Origin: Agapetus fuscipes
Lineage: Eukaryota; Arthropoda; Insecta; Trichoptera; Glossosomatidae
DNA length: 64,000 bases
NCBI GenBank assembly: GCA_951799405.1
Contig: CATOGX010000079.1
Location: 1 to 64,000, forward strand
Reading direction: 5' to 3'
The position numbers and the translations under genes were made by a program. Shown here piece after piece: positions 21,570 through 32,795 of this stretch. The notes under the pieces were generated by a model that worked only from the letters and a program-made list of their open reading frames with translations, ran no database searches and was not told where the DNA came from. Positions within the stretch are counted from its first letter, which is position 1; each line of letters starts with the position of its first letter.

Positions 21570-22215
21570 ATAGACGGCTCGGAACAAAGGGATCTACGGC
21601 GATCTCTCATTGGCCGACACTAGCTAGGAGCCGACAGTGGACTTATTAACTGTAGTATAAAGATAGGCCGCTGTCGGCTGGGAGGCAGTACAATCTCAAC
21701 ACTCGACGAATACACACGCTCGCTCTCGCCTGACACCAACACTTCGCCTGACGACCGAACACTGCCAGCAACCTCTCCGCCACTCTTCAACCGCAAGAAA
21801 CTCGGGGAACTGCATTGCTGCCTACAATGCCTGGCCACCACAGCTAACTGCTCTCAGGATCGAGAAACCTCTCCAAGCCCATCCTTTCCTTCCGAGCTCA
21901 ACAGACGCAAGTTTCGATCCCATAGTGGACCTTTTCAGGACCACTCTTTCTCTCAAAAGTTTTACGCCTTGCGTCTAGCAGCTCACTCTTCTTTCCGCTA
22001 ACCTTCACCCTCCTCCAAACTCTTCCGCACTCTCGGACATCCTCCGTGAGACCACGGGAACTATTTGGAAACCGGAGATCGACACGCCGCGACAGTCTCT
22101 GGAAACAAGACTGCCGAACGCCCTTCAAGAAATCACAATAATATTGTAAAAAAGCTGTACACAGAATTTTTCCAATAAACGAAGTTTCCACAGTTTCAAT
22201 AAACTTTCTCTCCAC
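21570..22215 (+). mobile_element. Possible solo LTR (GC-rich, with TATA box and poly(A) signals)
   Basis: The composition differs sharply from both neighbours. TATAAAGATAGG at about 21657 is followed some 25-30 bp later by a possible start site (GGCAGTAC). Two AATAAA signals lie near the other end (about 22172 and 22198), before TCTCTCCACA. This is the order expected in an LTR. Exact borders and target duplication were not found, so the call is tentative. The two short minus-strand open frames here are not credible. Confidence 0.35.
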
Positions 22216-22860
22216 ATGATCTTAAATGAGACGAACGAGGCCTTCTTTCACATAAATCAATTATTTTGCCCATCTGTAGCTGCAAGTATAACTACCTTAA
22301 GCTCGAACATATTGCTGCAAAGCTTTTCCAAAATTCCTTTTTTCAAAGCACTTGCACAAAATGAGCTGATTGATGGGTACACTCACTTTCATAGGTTGAT
22401 CCTTCAATCAATTAATAGAAACGAACGTCCTGACGTGAAAGATATATTGATGGCTACTAATGTTGCTTCCCATCTTTTGCTGAGGCAGCATTACAAAGCA
22501 TATGGAGCCCAACAAACAGCATAGATGCAGAACGATTCTTTAGCAAATACAATGTTGTTGTTACAGATCGTAGATCAACTTTAAGGCGTGTTATAAAGCT
22601 AAATCTGCCGTTTTTGTTTCTTACACTTTATGGTCTTAGCAAAATAGTTACAGTTATGAAAAAAATCAAGCATGTTTATTTATTTTTTATCTTAATTATA
22701 AAGCTTGAACAAAATATATAACTTAAGAATTGCCACCACAATTTTTTTTTTATTTTTAGCTTTTTTTTCGTGTGTGCTGTATTTTGGAATTTTTTTTTTA
22801 CTGTTTAATTACAGAACTATACATTTTTAAGGTTCCGTACTCAACATTTTTTTTATAATG
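22216..22860 (+). pseudogene. hAT transposase C-terminal remnant (copy 1)
   Basis: An open frame at 22216-22524 is followed in another frame by IWSPTNSIDAERFFSKYNVV and TDRRSTLRR. This is the hAT dimerisation motif (S.DAERFFS...DRR). A 3' untranslated stretch shared with 41976-42299 follows. The frame change at about 22495 and the missing N-terminal BED and catalytic regions show it is dead. Confidence 0.6.
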
Positions 22861-22968
22861 TCAATAGTTTTTGAGTAAATATGGAAACGATGTGTTCTTT
22901 GATTGAATTAAAATTTAATTCATTTAGTAGTTTCAGTTTTTCCATATTTACTCAAAAACTATTGACAT
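22857..22968. repeat. Perfect 31-bp inverted repeat, 50-bp loop
   Basis: AATGTCAATAGTTTTTGAGT and the next 11 bases are mirrored as the reverse complement at 22938-22968. The sister hAT copy at 41985 lacks this block and continues differently after TATAATG, so the hairpin is an insertion or a terminal structure of another small element, next to the Gypsy LTR. Confidence 0.75.
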
Positions 22969-23211
22969 TTGTAACGAGATGAATTTGTTATATCGGTGGA
23001 ATGGAACATTAGATTTGAATTTGAATAAAAAAAGAAAAACAAAAGAATGCAGAAACAGAGAGAAGCTTCCCTGGCGAGAGAGCCACAAGCTGGTGTAAAT
23101 TAGAATAACAAATATTATTGTGTTGTGGCTATAAATAATTGTGAAACGAATAAAAGCAAATGACGAAATCTAAACAATAAATAATAAAAAAGATATAGAA
23201 AGTAACACAAT

Positions 23212-24171
23212 GGAGTCCATAAATTTTGATCCTCTCAAATTAAAAATATCTTTTAATGGTGAAAGTGAACCAAATGAATTTATAATAAGGTTAGAAGAAT
23301 TAGCCAAAGTCTACAAATTAAAATTAGATTATTTGGTATGCCTATATTTTTAACAGATTTTGCATTAACTTGGTACAGAGCAATTAATTGTGAATTTGAT
23401 TAGAATTTTTTTAAAACCAAATTCTTACAACAATTTGAAAAATATGACATTCAAAGGAATCTTAAGTTAGAAATTTTAAACATGGTACAAGGTCATGATA
23501 ATGCATTTAAAGATTTTATGTACTCATATGGAGTACAGAAAATATTTTATACAACTTTATATACTCCCATGTGCAATAATGTAGAGACATATAATAGAAC
23601 AATAGGATACACATTAGCTATTTTTGTTGAAAATGAACAAAGAAAATGGGATATTTTTTTAGATTCAGTACAAAGCATAATAAATAATACAGTCAATTTA
23701 GCAACAGGATACACACCTAATGTATTAGCAAGAGGTAGGGAGATTGTACTTAATGGTGAAATTCATGGTGAAATAGTTAATGATGAAATAGAATCAAAGG
23801 AAGAATTAGACAAATATAGAGATTTGCATAAAAATAAAATGAAGGAATTAAACACATTATACAAAATTGTAACAGAAAATTTATGGGATGCATATAATAA
23901 AAATGCAAATTATTATAATAAAGGTAGATCAAATCGTGTCTATGATCAAGGGGATATTGTATGGCGTAAGAATTTCATACAATCAAATGCAGGGAAATAC
24001 TTCTGTACAAAGTTGGCTCCAAAATTTGTCAAAGCAAGAATAGAAAAGAAAGTTAGCAAAATAGTCTATGTATTAAAAAATATAGACACAAATGTTATAA
24101 ATAAATATCACATCAAGGACATAATCAAATTAGATTACAAAAATAAAAAAAACATATTTTCATGTGTATGA
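23212..24171 (+). pseudogene. Deleted Gypsy coding region: gag start joined to integrase end
   Basis: From ATG 23212 the frame reads ESINFDPLKLKISFNGESEP and a short gag stretch with stops near 23350 and 23400. From 23482 an open frame of 229 codons encodes the end of an integrase core and its C-terminal domain: FYTTLYTPMCNNVETYNRTI, QSIINNTVNLATGYTPNVL and the chromodomain-like or GPY/F-like tail (VYDQGDIVWRKNF, KLAPKFVKARIEKKV). The third catalytic region matches the usual H..N..E spacing loosely (NNVETYNR). Protease, RT and RNase H are deleted. Confidence 0.75.
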
Positions 24172-24981
24172 AAAATTTGAGGTGATGAATGATACGGTGA
24201 AAGTTGATATAAAAGTGATCAGTGAAAGAATGAATTCTGAAATATTGCATGAATGAAGGTATGAAACATAAATTAAACAAAGTATTACATATGAAAGTAA
24301 GTTTTTAAAAAAATTGATGGACTGATAAATTTGTTAATGAAAAATAAATTTGAAATAATCTATAATAATCTATAATCTAAGTTGCAAGCAGGCCCGGATC
24401 TAGGGCGGTTCGAGCGGTACGACCGAACCAGGGCCCCCGCTGCCAAAGGGCCCCCAAAAGTCTTATTCTTATCATTATTCTAAAAAATTAAGCACAGAAA
24501 ATGTAAAGAAATGCCACTTTTTTCACTTCCACTTTATAACGCTACGTTTCATACGGACAAAGTCGTCAATACTTAGGAAATACAAGCTTCTCACAACAAC
24601 TATTCAAGGGCCCCAGAAGAACTGAATAGGGCCCCGAGCATTCCAAACAGTAATCAAGTAATAAAAGTTTCTCCTCAAACTAAAAAAAAAAAACAAAGCA
24701 AGCAAAGGTACCGAAGATGTGCAGTCGTACCCGTCCGTGTCAAACAATGGAACCTTAAGGATTATAGCGCTTTTGTTTCTGCCATGGCGGCTAAAGTTCC
24801 GAGGACAGGATTATAAATCTTTCTCTACTAAGATAAGAAAGTATAAACAATACAAATATCGATACAAAATATTTGGTTGAAAAAAATATAGTGTTGAAAA
24901 TAAATTTTGCTTTATTTTAATCTAACTAGATCTTCCTTTCAAAAATTTATTAATTCACACTAAGTGCATGCACACGCATTT

Positions 24982-25178
24982 CCTTGACATATAGGTTGGT
25001 TACCATACTGTAAAAATGGTTCACTTTGCCAATGTCACCTCTGTGTCAGGAATGGTCGGCAAAAGTTGCAGGGTGTATGTTTGTTTGAGGTTTGGATTTT
25101 AATTCGTAATTACTTATTCAGCAATTGTAAGCGTGAACTTGCACGTGTTTGTTTGTAGGCATGTGAATATATCTTTGC
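24982..25178 (+). repeat. Repeat A copy inside the hAT element
   Basis: Starts CCTTGACATATAGGTTGG, lacks the GATTA tail, and runs into a SINE at about 25180. Confidence 0.7.
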
Positions 25179-25179
25179 T

Positions 25180-25480
25180 ATATCGATAGCAATATTCCTG
25201 AAGGGTTCCGCAAGTGGCAAGTGGAACCTATTTATATTTACAGTTAAGGGGGCTGGCTTTACGCCAACCACTCCCGTTAAAGTGGGGGTTTCCCAGCTTC
25301 CAAGGGAGATGGTACTCGTTTATTGTGAAGGCTAAGTAAGCCTTGCCGGTATTTTATTTTGGGGTTTGAAATAAACACCGAAACGAGAAATCATATCTGA
25401 CACCCTTGGTGGGACTCGAAAACCGAGCTCACGGCATGGAATGCAAGCACTCTAACAACTGAGATATCGACCAGACTTAC
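25180..25480 (-). mobile_element. tRNA-derived SINE, family E (best copy)
   Basis: On the minus strand the head reads ATATCTCAGTTGTTAGAG (A box) and GGTTTTCGAGTCCCACC (B box). It is followed by a conserved body with CGGTGTTTATTTCAAA, AAGGCTTACTTAGCC and a GGAAACCCCCACTTT hairpin region. The end reads AAATATAAATAGGTTCCACTTG. Other copies in the window share the order of these blocks. Confidence 0.7.
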
Positions 25481-25531
25481 ATTTTAAATAAATACAAGTT
25501 AATAGATTTACATTCTGCTTAACTTATTGAC

Positions 25532-25785
25532 TCCTTGACTTATAGGTTGTTATGCGGCTGACCACCCATACTATAAAAAAAATGGTTCACTTTGCCAATG
25601 TTACCCCTGTTTCAGGGAAGGACGGCAAGAGTTGCAAGGCTTATGTTCATTTGAGATTGGGTTTTTATATTGTAGGTCCACATGCGGCATGTGTTAGCGC
25701 GAAATTATACATATCTGCTTGTGGGAATGCATTTAATATAAATCTTAAATGATATATATCTTTGCAGCTTAGACTAGATTAGATT
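25532..25785 (+). repeat. Repeat A copy
   Basis: A full body from CCTTGACTTATAGGTTG to CAGCTTAGACTAGATTAG. It is closest to the copies at 1-421. Confidence 0.8.
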
Positions 25786-25894
25786 ATATTAACATAAGTA
25801 CGCCAGTGATATTTCAATTAATTTGAAATGAAAAAAGTTATTCCATTTCAGTATATTTTTGACCAAAATGAAAATACTTTTACGTTCTTTGATG

Positions 25895-26115
25895 TTATAA
25901 GGCTGACCAAAAAATTGTGAGAAGTGGTTCACTTTGGCAATGTCATTCTTGTTTCGGGGAAGGTCGGCAAAAGTTTCCGGGGCTATATTCATTGAAGGTT
26001 TTGGGTTTTATTTTGTGTGTGCATATGCAGCATGTGTAAAAGCGAACTTACGCGTGTCTTCTGATGGGCATGAATTTTACATGAATTTTATGTAAATCTT
26101 AATTTATCAAATGCA
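25895..26115 (+). repeat. Diverged repeat A copy
   Basis: GGCTGACCAAAAAATTGTGA aligns with GGCTGACCACCCATACTGTA, then TTCACTTTGGCAATGTCA and TTTCGGGGAAGGTCGGCAAA. The 3' part is weak. Confidence 0.65.
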
Positions 26116-27059
26116 ACGTGTAAATTGTTAAACCCTGGAATACTAACCTAATTGCGATTTTCTAAAACTTCATTTCTTTCTTCGGATAACCGCAGCTTCT
26201 TTTTTCGATTAAGTACCTTGAAGATATATTTCGGTTAGTTTATATTATTGTTCTAAAACCTTATTTGTAAAAAGCAAAACGTAAAAGCTTTAACTAGTAG
26301 CTCTTTTATCGTAATAAGGTACGCATGTACTTTGATTATCAAGTCGTGTTTTTTTATATTGTCACGTGAAATGTATCCATAGCTCAATTTGTGGAATGCT
26401 CAATCAATTCCCACGAAGAGTATCAGAAATCATTTTCCGTTTCAATTTTTATTTCAAACCCAACTAAAATAAGTAAAATAAGTAAGACCTGTAAAATTAA
26501 ATAGGTTCCATTCGCCACATGCAATCCTTTCGCTGACCATACGGTAAGATGCTGATGCTGCAAAATGTAAGTGCAGCTTTTATAAACATGAATTAAATGA
26601 AAAATATCAGATTTTTGTTTTTGAAATGACACCTTAAATTGACGGATGCGATGGTTATCTTACGTAAGAACTCGTACATCACAAAAAAGGTAAACGTTTC
26701 AGGGTTCAGTGAATACCATGGACGATTTTTATTTTAAAATATATTCCTTTCATTGTACTACTAATTTCATAAGAAAAATGAAACAAAGGCGTTAGGGGAA
26801 GGTGCGACCGGCGCGGCGCCTGCTTTGCACAGTATTTACTTTTGTTTTCAAACTATCTCTTTTGATTTATTGCGTCAACAATTAAAGTTTCCAGAAAATA
26901 TTAAAGAGTGATTTGGCTTTGCAAATAAAATAACTGGAAGAATGCATTACCTTTGCCCAAAAACAAGTTTATGTGTGGAAGCAAATAGAGGTATTCTTTA
27001 TTATTATTGATTTTATCTCTTACAAGAAGATTTTTTTATAGAAAACGCTACTAACGCCA
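26116..27059. other. Anonymous AT-rich interior of the hAT element
   Basis: No coding potential. About 26495-26530 (AAATAGGTTCCATTCGCCAC) is a small end piece of SINE family E. The remainder is not recognised. Confidence 0.4.
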
Positions 27060-27309
27060 CTAAGCTACACATAAAGAGCAACTTCTTGCCGCATTCCCCC
27101 CAAAGGGGCTGCATGTAGTGAGTGGAACCTATTTACTTTTACAGGTAAAAGGGCCGGCCTTATGCCAAACACTTCATTTGAAATGAGTGTTTCCCAGCTC
27201 CTTAGAGGGCTGGTCCTTTTTTTATGTGAAGGCTGAGTAAACCTTGCCGGTATTGTGTTTGAAATGAACACGAAACGGAAAATGATTTCTGATACTTTTG
27301 GTGTATAGA
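27060..27309 (-). mobile_element. SINE family E copy
   Basis: Shares AGTGGAACCTATTTAC, the hairpin block around GAGTGTTTCCCAGCTCC and GAAGGCTGAGTAAACCTTGC with the 25.2-kb copy. The tRNA head is cut off by the repeat A copy that follows. Confidence 0.65.
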
Positions 27310-27490
27310 CCACCAATATTGTCTTTGCCAATGTCTCTCCTGTTTCAGGGAAGGTCGGCAAGAGTTGCAGGCCTTATATTCCTTCGAGATTGAGTTTTTA
27401 TGCTGTAAGTCTACATGCGGAACATGTTGCGCGAATTAATGTACTTATTATGAATCTAGAATGTAATATATCTTTGCAGCTATGACTATA
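27310..27490 (+). repeat. Repeat A copy, 5'-truncated
   Basis: Begins at CACCAATATTGTCTTTGCCA and ends at TTTGCAGCTATGACTATAT. Confidence 0.65.
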
Positions 27491-27654
27491 TAGATTCTAG
27501 AGGTCAGTTTCACACAAACTTATGTGTCAAATAAGCTTTATCTATTATGTGTGAATCACACCTCAAAAGACCTCTGCAAATTTGGATTGAAAATTGCTAA
27601 TATGTAGCATTGTACTTGCATTTTTTTTACCTAATTAGTGCCGTTTTTGATTCT

Positions 27655-27900
27655 AATCTAAATCTAAATCAAAGATGAAAATCAATTGAGATTCATATTA
27701 AATGCATTCTCGTAAGCAGAGACGTATAAGTTTGCGCTTGCACATGCCGCATGTGGACCTACAATATAAAACCCAATCTCAAATGAACATAAGCCCTCCG
27801 ACTCTTGCCGACCTTCCCTGAAACAATGGTGACATTGGCAAAGTGTACCATCTTTTTGCAGTATGGGTGGTCAGCCCCATACCAACCTAAAAGTCAAGAA
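27655..27900 (-). repeat. Repeat A copy
   Basis: A reverse-orientation body ending with GGTCAGCCCCATACCAACCT and a TCAAGAATAG border. Confidence 0.7.
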
Positions 27901-27967
27901 TAGAATCAAGGAATTCAACCATTCTTAGCATGTTCGTAAATTGTATATTTTGGGTTCTGAAAAAAAA

Positions 27968-28045
27968 TAAGCGCGAGGGGAGGGGATTTTGTGATAAGGG
28001 GGGAGGGGGGAGGGGAGGGGGGGGGCTATAGGGGGCCCCGAGATT
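27968..28045 (+). other. G-run tract in the hAT terminal region
   Basis: More than 40 of these bases are G, in several runs of four to ten (for example AGGGGAGGGGGGGGGG). This could form a quadruplex in single-stranded DNA or RNA; that is inference from composition only. Confidence 0.6.
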
Positions 28046-28318
28046 TTTTCCGCACCAGGGCCCCCAGAGGGGTTAATCCGGGCCTGGTTGCAAGGATATA
28101 TTCATTTAAAGCTCTCAGATGTATGCCCACAAACCAACAAGTGTAGTTCGCGCTTACAAATGCTGAATGTGTACTTACAAATAAAATCCAAACCTCAAAT
28201 GAACATAAGCCCCACAACTTTTGCCGACCTTCCCTGAACAAAGTGAACCATTTTTTACAGTATGGGTGGTCAGCCTCATACCAACCTATAAGTCAAGGAA
28301 TATGAATAATAAATTACA

Positions 28319-30128
28319 TCTTATATATAAAAAAGGAAGGGGTATTTGCGTCTGTTTTTTTCGAATTTGCAAAAATGTTTTTCTAAAAAGTGTTTCTCTT
28401 GACAAACTGAACTAACGCTCATATTCAGAATTTTTGGTGTTTGTTTGTTTGTTTGTTTGTTTGTTTGTTTGTTTGTTTGTTTGTGTGTTTGTATATTTGT
28501 ACCATTATAGGCGCCCAGACCGTTGGCAGCACGATGCTGAAATTTTGCACACCCCCATAAAACGTTAGTGGCTAAACAACTGTCAGGGTCCGGATGACGT
28601 CACGTGCATATTTTGCATACCTGCCATACAGACTGAAAATTGAAATCATGCCGCTGGCGACCATTTTGAATTTACAGACTTGATATTCGAAACAGTCATG
28701 TCTCTTAGTAATTTGAACAACTTTTGGAAGAAACTTTTTCGCAAAAAGTAAATTCTTCAAACTAAATTTGTAAATACCTACATAGAAAAAAATAAAAAAT
28801 AATAACTTTCAGGTAGCACAACGGGCGCATACATTAAGTTGGAACATTGAAATTAGGCCTGCCACCTCAACATAAACAGACTTACATATTTTTAAAAATA
28901 CAACAAAAAAAATGAAGGATTAAGAGTAGCTGCCATACATTTTTTTTTGTTTCTTCAATATTTAACACTCTTCTGGCATTCATTTTAAAATTCTGGAAGT
29001 TCATTCTCAATGATTGAGTTTGTTTGGCTGACGCTAACATTTTTTGAAAGAAAACTTTTTTCAATGACAAATTTTTCGAACAAAATTTTGAAAAACCTGA
29101 TTTTCACAAAAAAGTCAAATTTATAAGTAAAAAAATCAACTATTTTGATGCTACACTCACAATTATAATTTAGCAAAATGTAATGATATGTAATAGGACA
29201 ATCACGCCAAGTGTATATTTTGCATACCCGCTATACAAACTAAAAAAATATATTGCTCTGCAGGCGGCCATTTTGAATGTCTAGGCCTCATACTCGAATT
29301 TAAAATGCATTTTAGTAAACCACATAAATGTTGGAAGAAACTTTTTTTCTACGGCAAGTTTCTTTCAACAAATATTTAAAAAGTAAAATTTCATACAAAG
29401 TGTCTTACATATAAAAATATAGAAAAAAACTGAATCTGTTTTTTTTTATTTTCAAAAGTCATTCTTTTCTAAGAGTTCTGTCGATGGGTCGAACGTTTTC
29501 CTATACTTCGATTTTTTGTAGATTGTGAGTTTAGGCATTTTAGGGTATCTTCAGGTACCAAGCAGTATCAGACACTAAAAAATCGTGAAAAGGATCACAA
29601 GCAGTTTTAAGATATGAAAAGATAATTCAGAGCAGGACGAGCAGTTTGAAGGCATTTCATGACAATAAGAGCAGCTGGAACAATCTAAAAACAAAAGCAC
29701 CAGTACCAACGAAACAATGCCGTATAGCAAACGCAGTCATGTTTCATGCCACTATATGACAATTGCTAGCAACACAGGTACGCTTAAGATACTATTACCA
29801 GCAAAACGAAAAAAGGGCAGAAAAAGACAAGTTATACACTTAAATGATAATGAACGGGTCTAGCATCATTATAAACCATCACCAGAAAATTCAAGAGCAG
29901 AAATAAAAAGCAGGATAAAGACTTCAGCACCTGCACAACAATAGGAAGTAGCACGATCAGGATTGGGATTCTACCATAAAATTGTCCACTTTTTGTTGTT
30001 GTTGTTGGTCAGTTCTCATGTATCTTTTAAAAATCAAAGCAAGGGTAAAGTGTGCTGGCGAAGCCGGACTTTTAACTGCCCGTAGGGCCTAGCAGCCAAC
30101 CGTGCGAGAGCGCGGTTTGGTCTGCTAG
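28319..30128 (+). mobile_element. Non-autonomous Helitron, array unit 1
   Basis: Begins TCTTATATATAAAAAAGG after an A and ends GGTCTGCTAG before a T, as expected for Helitrons (5' TC, 3' CTRR, A|T insertion, no duplication). A 3' hairpin precedes the CTAG: CTAGCAGCCAACCG pairs with CGGTTTGGTCTGCTAG around a TGCGAGAGCG loop. The 1,810-bp body contains a TTTG microsatellite (28440-28500) and no credible gene. The next unit begins at the following base. Confidence 0.85.
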
Positions 30129-32074
30129 TCTTATATATAAAAATCTAGGGGGTATTTGCGTCTGTTTTTTTCGAATTTGCAAAAATGTTTTTCCAACAAG
30201 TGTTTCTCTTGATAAACTGAACTAACGCTCGATTCCAGAATTTTTGGTGTTTGTTTGTTTGTCCGTTTGTTTGTTTGTCCGTTTGTTTGTTTGTCCGTTT
30301 GTTTGTATATTTGTACCATTATAGGCGCCCAGACCGTTCGCAGCACGATGCTGAAATTTTGCACACCCCCATAAAGTGTTAGTGACTAAACAACTGTCAG
30401 GGTCCGGATGACGTCACGTGCATATTTCGCATACCTGCCATACAGACTGAAAGTTGAAATCTTGCCGCTGGCGGCCATTTTAAATTTACAGGCTTGATAT
30501 TCGAAACAGTCATGTCTCTTAGTAATTTTAACAACTTTTGGAAGAAACTTTTTCGCAAAAAGTAAATTCTTCAAACAACATTTGTAATTACCTACATAGA
30601 AAAAAATAAAAAATAATAACTTTCAGGTAGCACAACGGGCGCATGCATAATGTTGGAACATTGAAATTAAGCATGCCACCTGAACATAAACAGACTTACA
30701 TATTTTCAAAAATACAACAAAATACATGAAGGATTAAGAGTAGCTGCCGTACATTTTTTTTTGGTTTCTTAAATATTTAACATTCAACTGGCGTTCATTT
30801 TAAAAGTCTGAAGGTTTTTCCTCAATGGTCAATTTGGTTTTGTTTATGTCAACATTTTTTGAAAGAAAACTTTTTTCAATGACAATTTTTTTCCAACAAA
30901 ATTTTGAAAAACCTGATTTTCACAAAAAAGTCAAATTTATAAGTAAAAAAATCAACTATTTTGATGCTACACAAACAATTATAATTTAGCGAAATGTAAT
31001 GATATGTAATAGGACAATCACGCCGAGTATATATTTTGCATACCCACCATACCAACTAAAAAAATACATTGCTCTGCAGGCGGCCATTTTGAATGTCTAG
31101 GCCTCATACTCGAACATAAAATGCATTTTAGTAAACCCCATAAATGTTGGAAGAAACTTTTTTTCTACGGCAAATTTCTTTGAATAAATATTTAAAAAGT
31201 AAAATTTCATACAAAGTGTCTTATATATAAAAATAAAAAAAGTTAAAAAGTTTTTTTTTTTTTAATTTTCAAAAGTCATTTTTTTCTTAGAGTTCTGTCG
31301 ATGGGTCGAACGTTTTCCCATACTTAGATTTTTTGTAGATTGTGAGTTTAGGCATTTTAAGGTATCTTCAGGTACCAAGCAGTATCAGACACTAAAATAT
31401 CGTGAAAAGTATTACAAGCAGTTTTAAGATGTCAAAAGATAATTCAGAGCAGGACGAGCACTTTGAAGGCGTTTCATGACAATAAGAGCAGCTGGAACAA
31501 TCAAAAACAAAAGCACCAGTACCGACAAAACAATGCCGTATAGCAAACGCAGTCATGTTTCATGCCACTATAAGACAATTGCAAGCAACACAGGTACGCT
31601 TAAGATACTATTACCAGCAAAACGAAAAAGAGCAGAAAAGACAAGTTATACACTTAAATGATAATGAACGGGTCGAGCATCATTATAAACCATCACCAGA
31701 GAAATAAAGAGCAGAAATAAAAAGCAGGATAAAGACTTCAGCACCTGCACTACAATAGGAAGTAGCACGATCAGGCCTGGGATTCTACCAAAAAATTGTC
31801 CACTTTTTGTTGTTGTTGCTGGTCAGTTCTCATGGATCTTTTAAAACTCAGAGCAGGGGTAAATTGTGCTGGTGAAGCTGTCTTTCGTGGATTAAAGATA
31901 TTCGGAACATGAAAAGAATTCAATTACCTTTTTATCACAATTTTTTTTAAATTATATCTTAAAGCATTCAATGAAATAAAGAACATATGGGCAAAAAATT
32001 ATGGCGAAGCCAGACTAAAACCTGCCCGGAGGGCCTAGCAGCCAACCGTGCGAGAGCGCGGTTTGGTCTGCTAG
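30129..32074 (+). mobile_element. Non-autonomous Helitron, array unit 2
   Basis: Starts TCTTATATATAAAAATC at the base after the CTAG of unit 1 and ends at CTAG 32071-32074 with the same hairpin. At 1,946 bp it is longer than unit 1, mainly through an extra stretch near 31880-32010 (containing GGATTAAAGATATTCGG) absent from the other units. Confidence 0.85.
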
Positions 32075-32795
32075 TATAAAAATAAAAAAAGTTAAAAAGT
32101 TTATTTTTTTTTAATTTTCAAAAGTCATTTTTTTCTTAGAGTTCTGTCGATGGGTCGAACGTTTTCCCATACTTAGATTTTTTGTAGATTGTGAGTTTAG
32201 GCATTTTGAGGTATCTTCAGGTACCAAGCAGTATCAGACACTAAAATATCGTGAAAAGTATCACAAGCAGTTTTAAGATGTCAAAAGATAATTCAGAGCA
32301 GGAAGAGCAGTTTGAAGGCATTTCATGACAATAAGAGCAGCTGGAACAATCTAAAAACAAAAGCACCAGTACCAAGAAAACAATGCCGTATAGCAAACGC
32401 AGTCATGTTTCATGCCACTATAAGACAATTGCTAGCAACACAGGTGCGCTTAAGATACTATTACCAGCAAAACGAAAAAAGGGCAGAAAAAGACAAGTTA
32501 TACACTTAAATGATAATGAACGGGTCGAGCATCATTATAAACCATCACCAGAAAATTAAAGAGCAGAAATAAAAAAACAGGATAAAGACTTCAGCACCTG
32601 CACAACAATAGGAAGTAGCACGATCAGGCCTGGGATTCTACCATAAAATTGTCCACTTTTTGTTGTTATTGTTGGTCAGTTCTCATGTATCTTTTAAAAA
32701 TCAAAGCAAGGGTAAAGTGTGCTGGCGAAGCCGGAGCTTAAACTGCCCGTAGGGCCTAGCAGCCAACCGTGCGAGAGCGCGGTTTGGTCTGCTAG
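32075..32795 (+). mobile_element. Truncated Helitron, array unit 3 (3' half only)
   Basis: Begins at TATAAAAATAAAAAAAGT, equivalent to about 31226 in unit 2, so the 5' 1.1 kb is missing. The rest follows unit 2 to the hairpin and CTAG at 32792-32795. A transposition or replication event that began inside a unit would produce this form. Confidence 0.8.

Larger units (their letters stand above)
24389..28086 (+). mobile_element. 3.7-kb non-autonomous hAT element with 8-bp target duplication
   Basis: The left end CAGGCCCGGATCTAGGGC and the reverse complement of the right end, CAGGCCCGGATTAACCCC, share 12 terminal bases in the CA...TG form of hAT elements. GTTGCAAG stands directly outside both ends (24381-24388 and 28087-28094). 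The uninterrupted RTE-like copy at 11.6 kb has this octamer once, so it is a true duplication. GGGCCCC-rich blocks lie just inside both ends. No transposase frame is visible; the interior is occupied by repeat A and SINE copies. A related terminus is at 50597. Confidence 0.8.

Noticed and set aside
28026..28415. Short frames repeated at several repeat A copies
   Set aside because: They overlap the non-coding tail of the RTE-like element.
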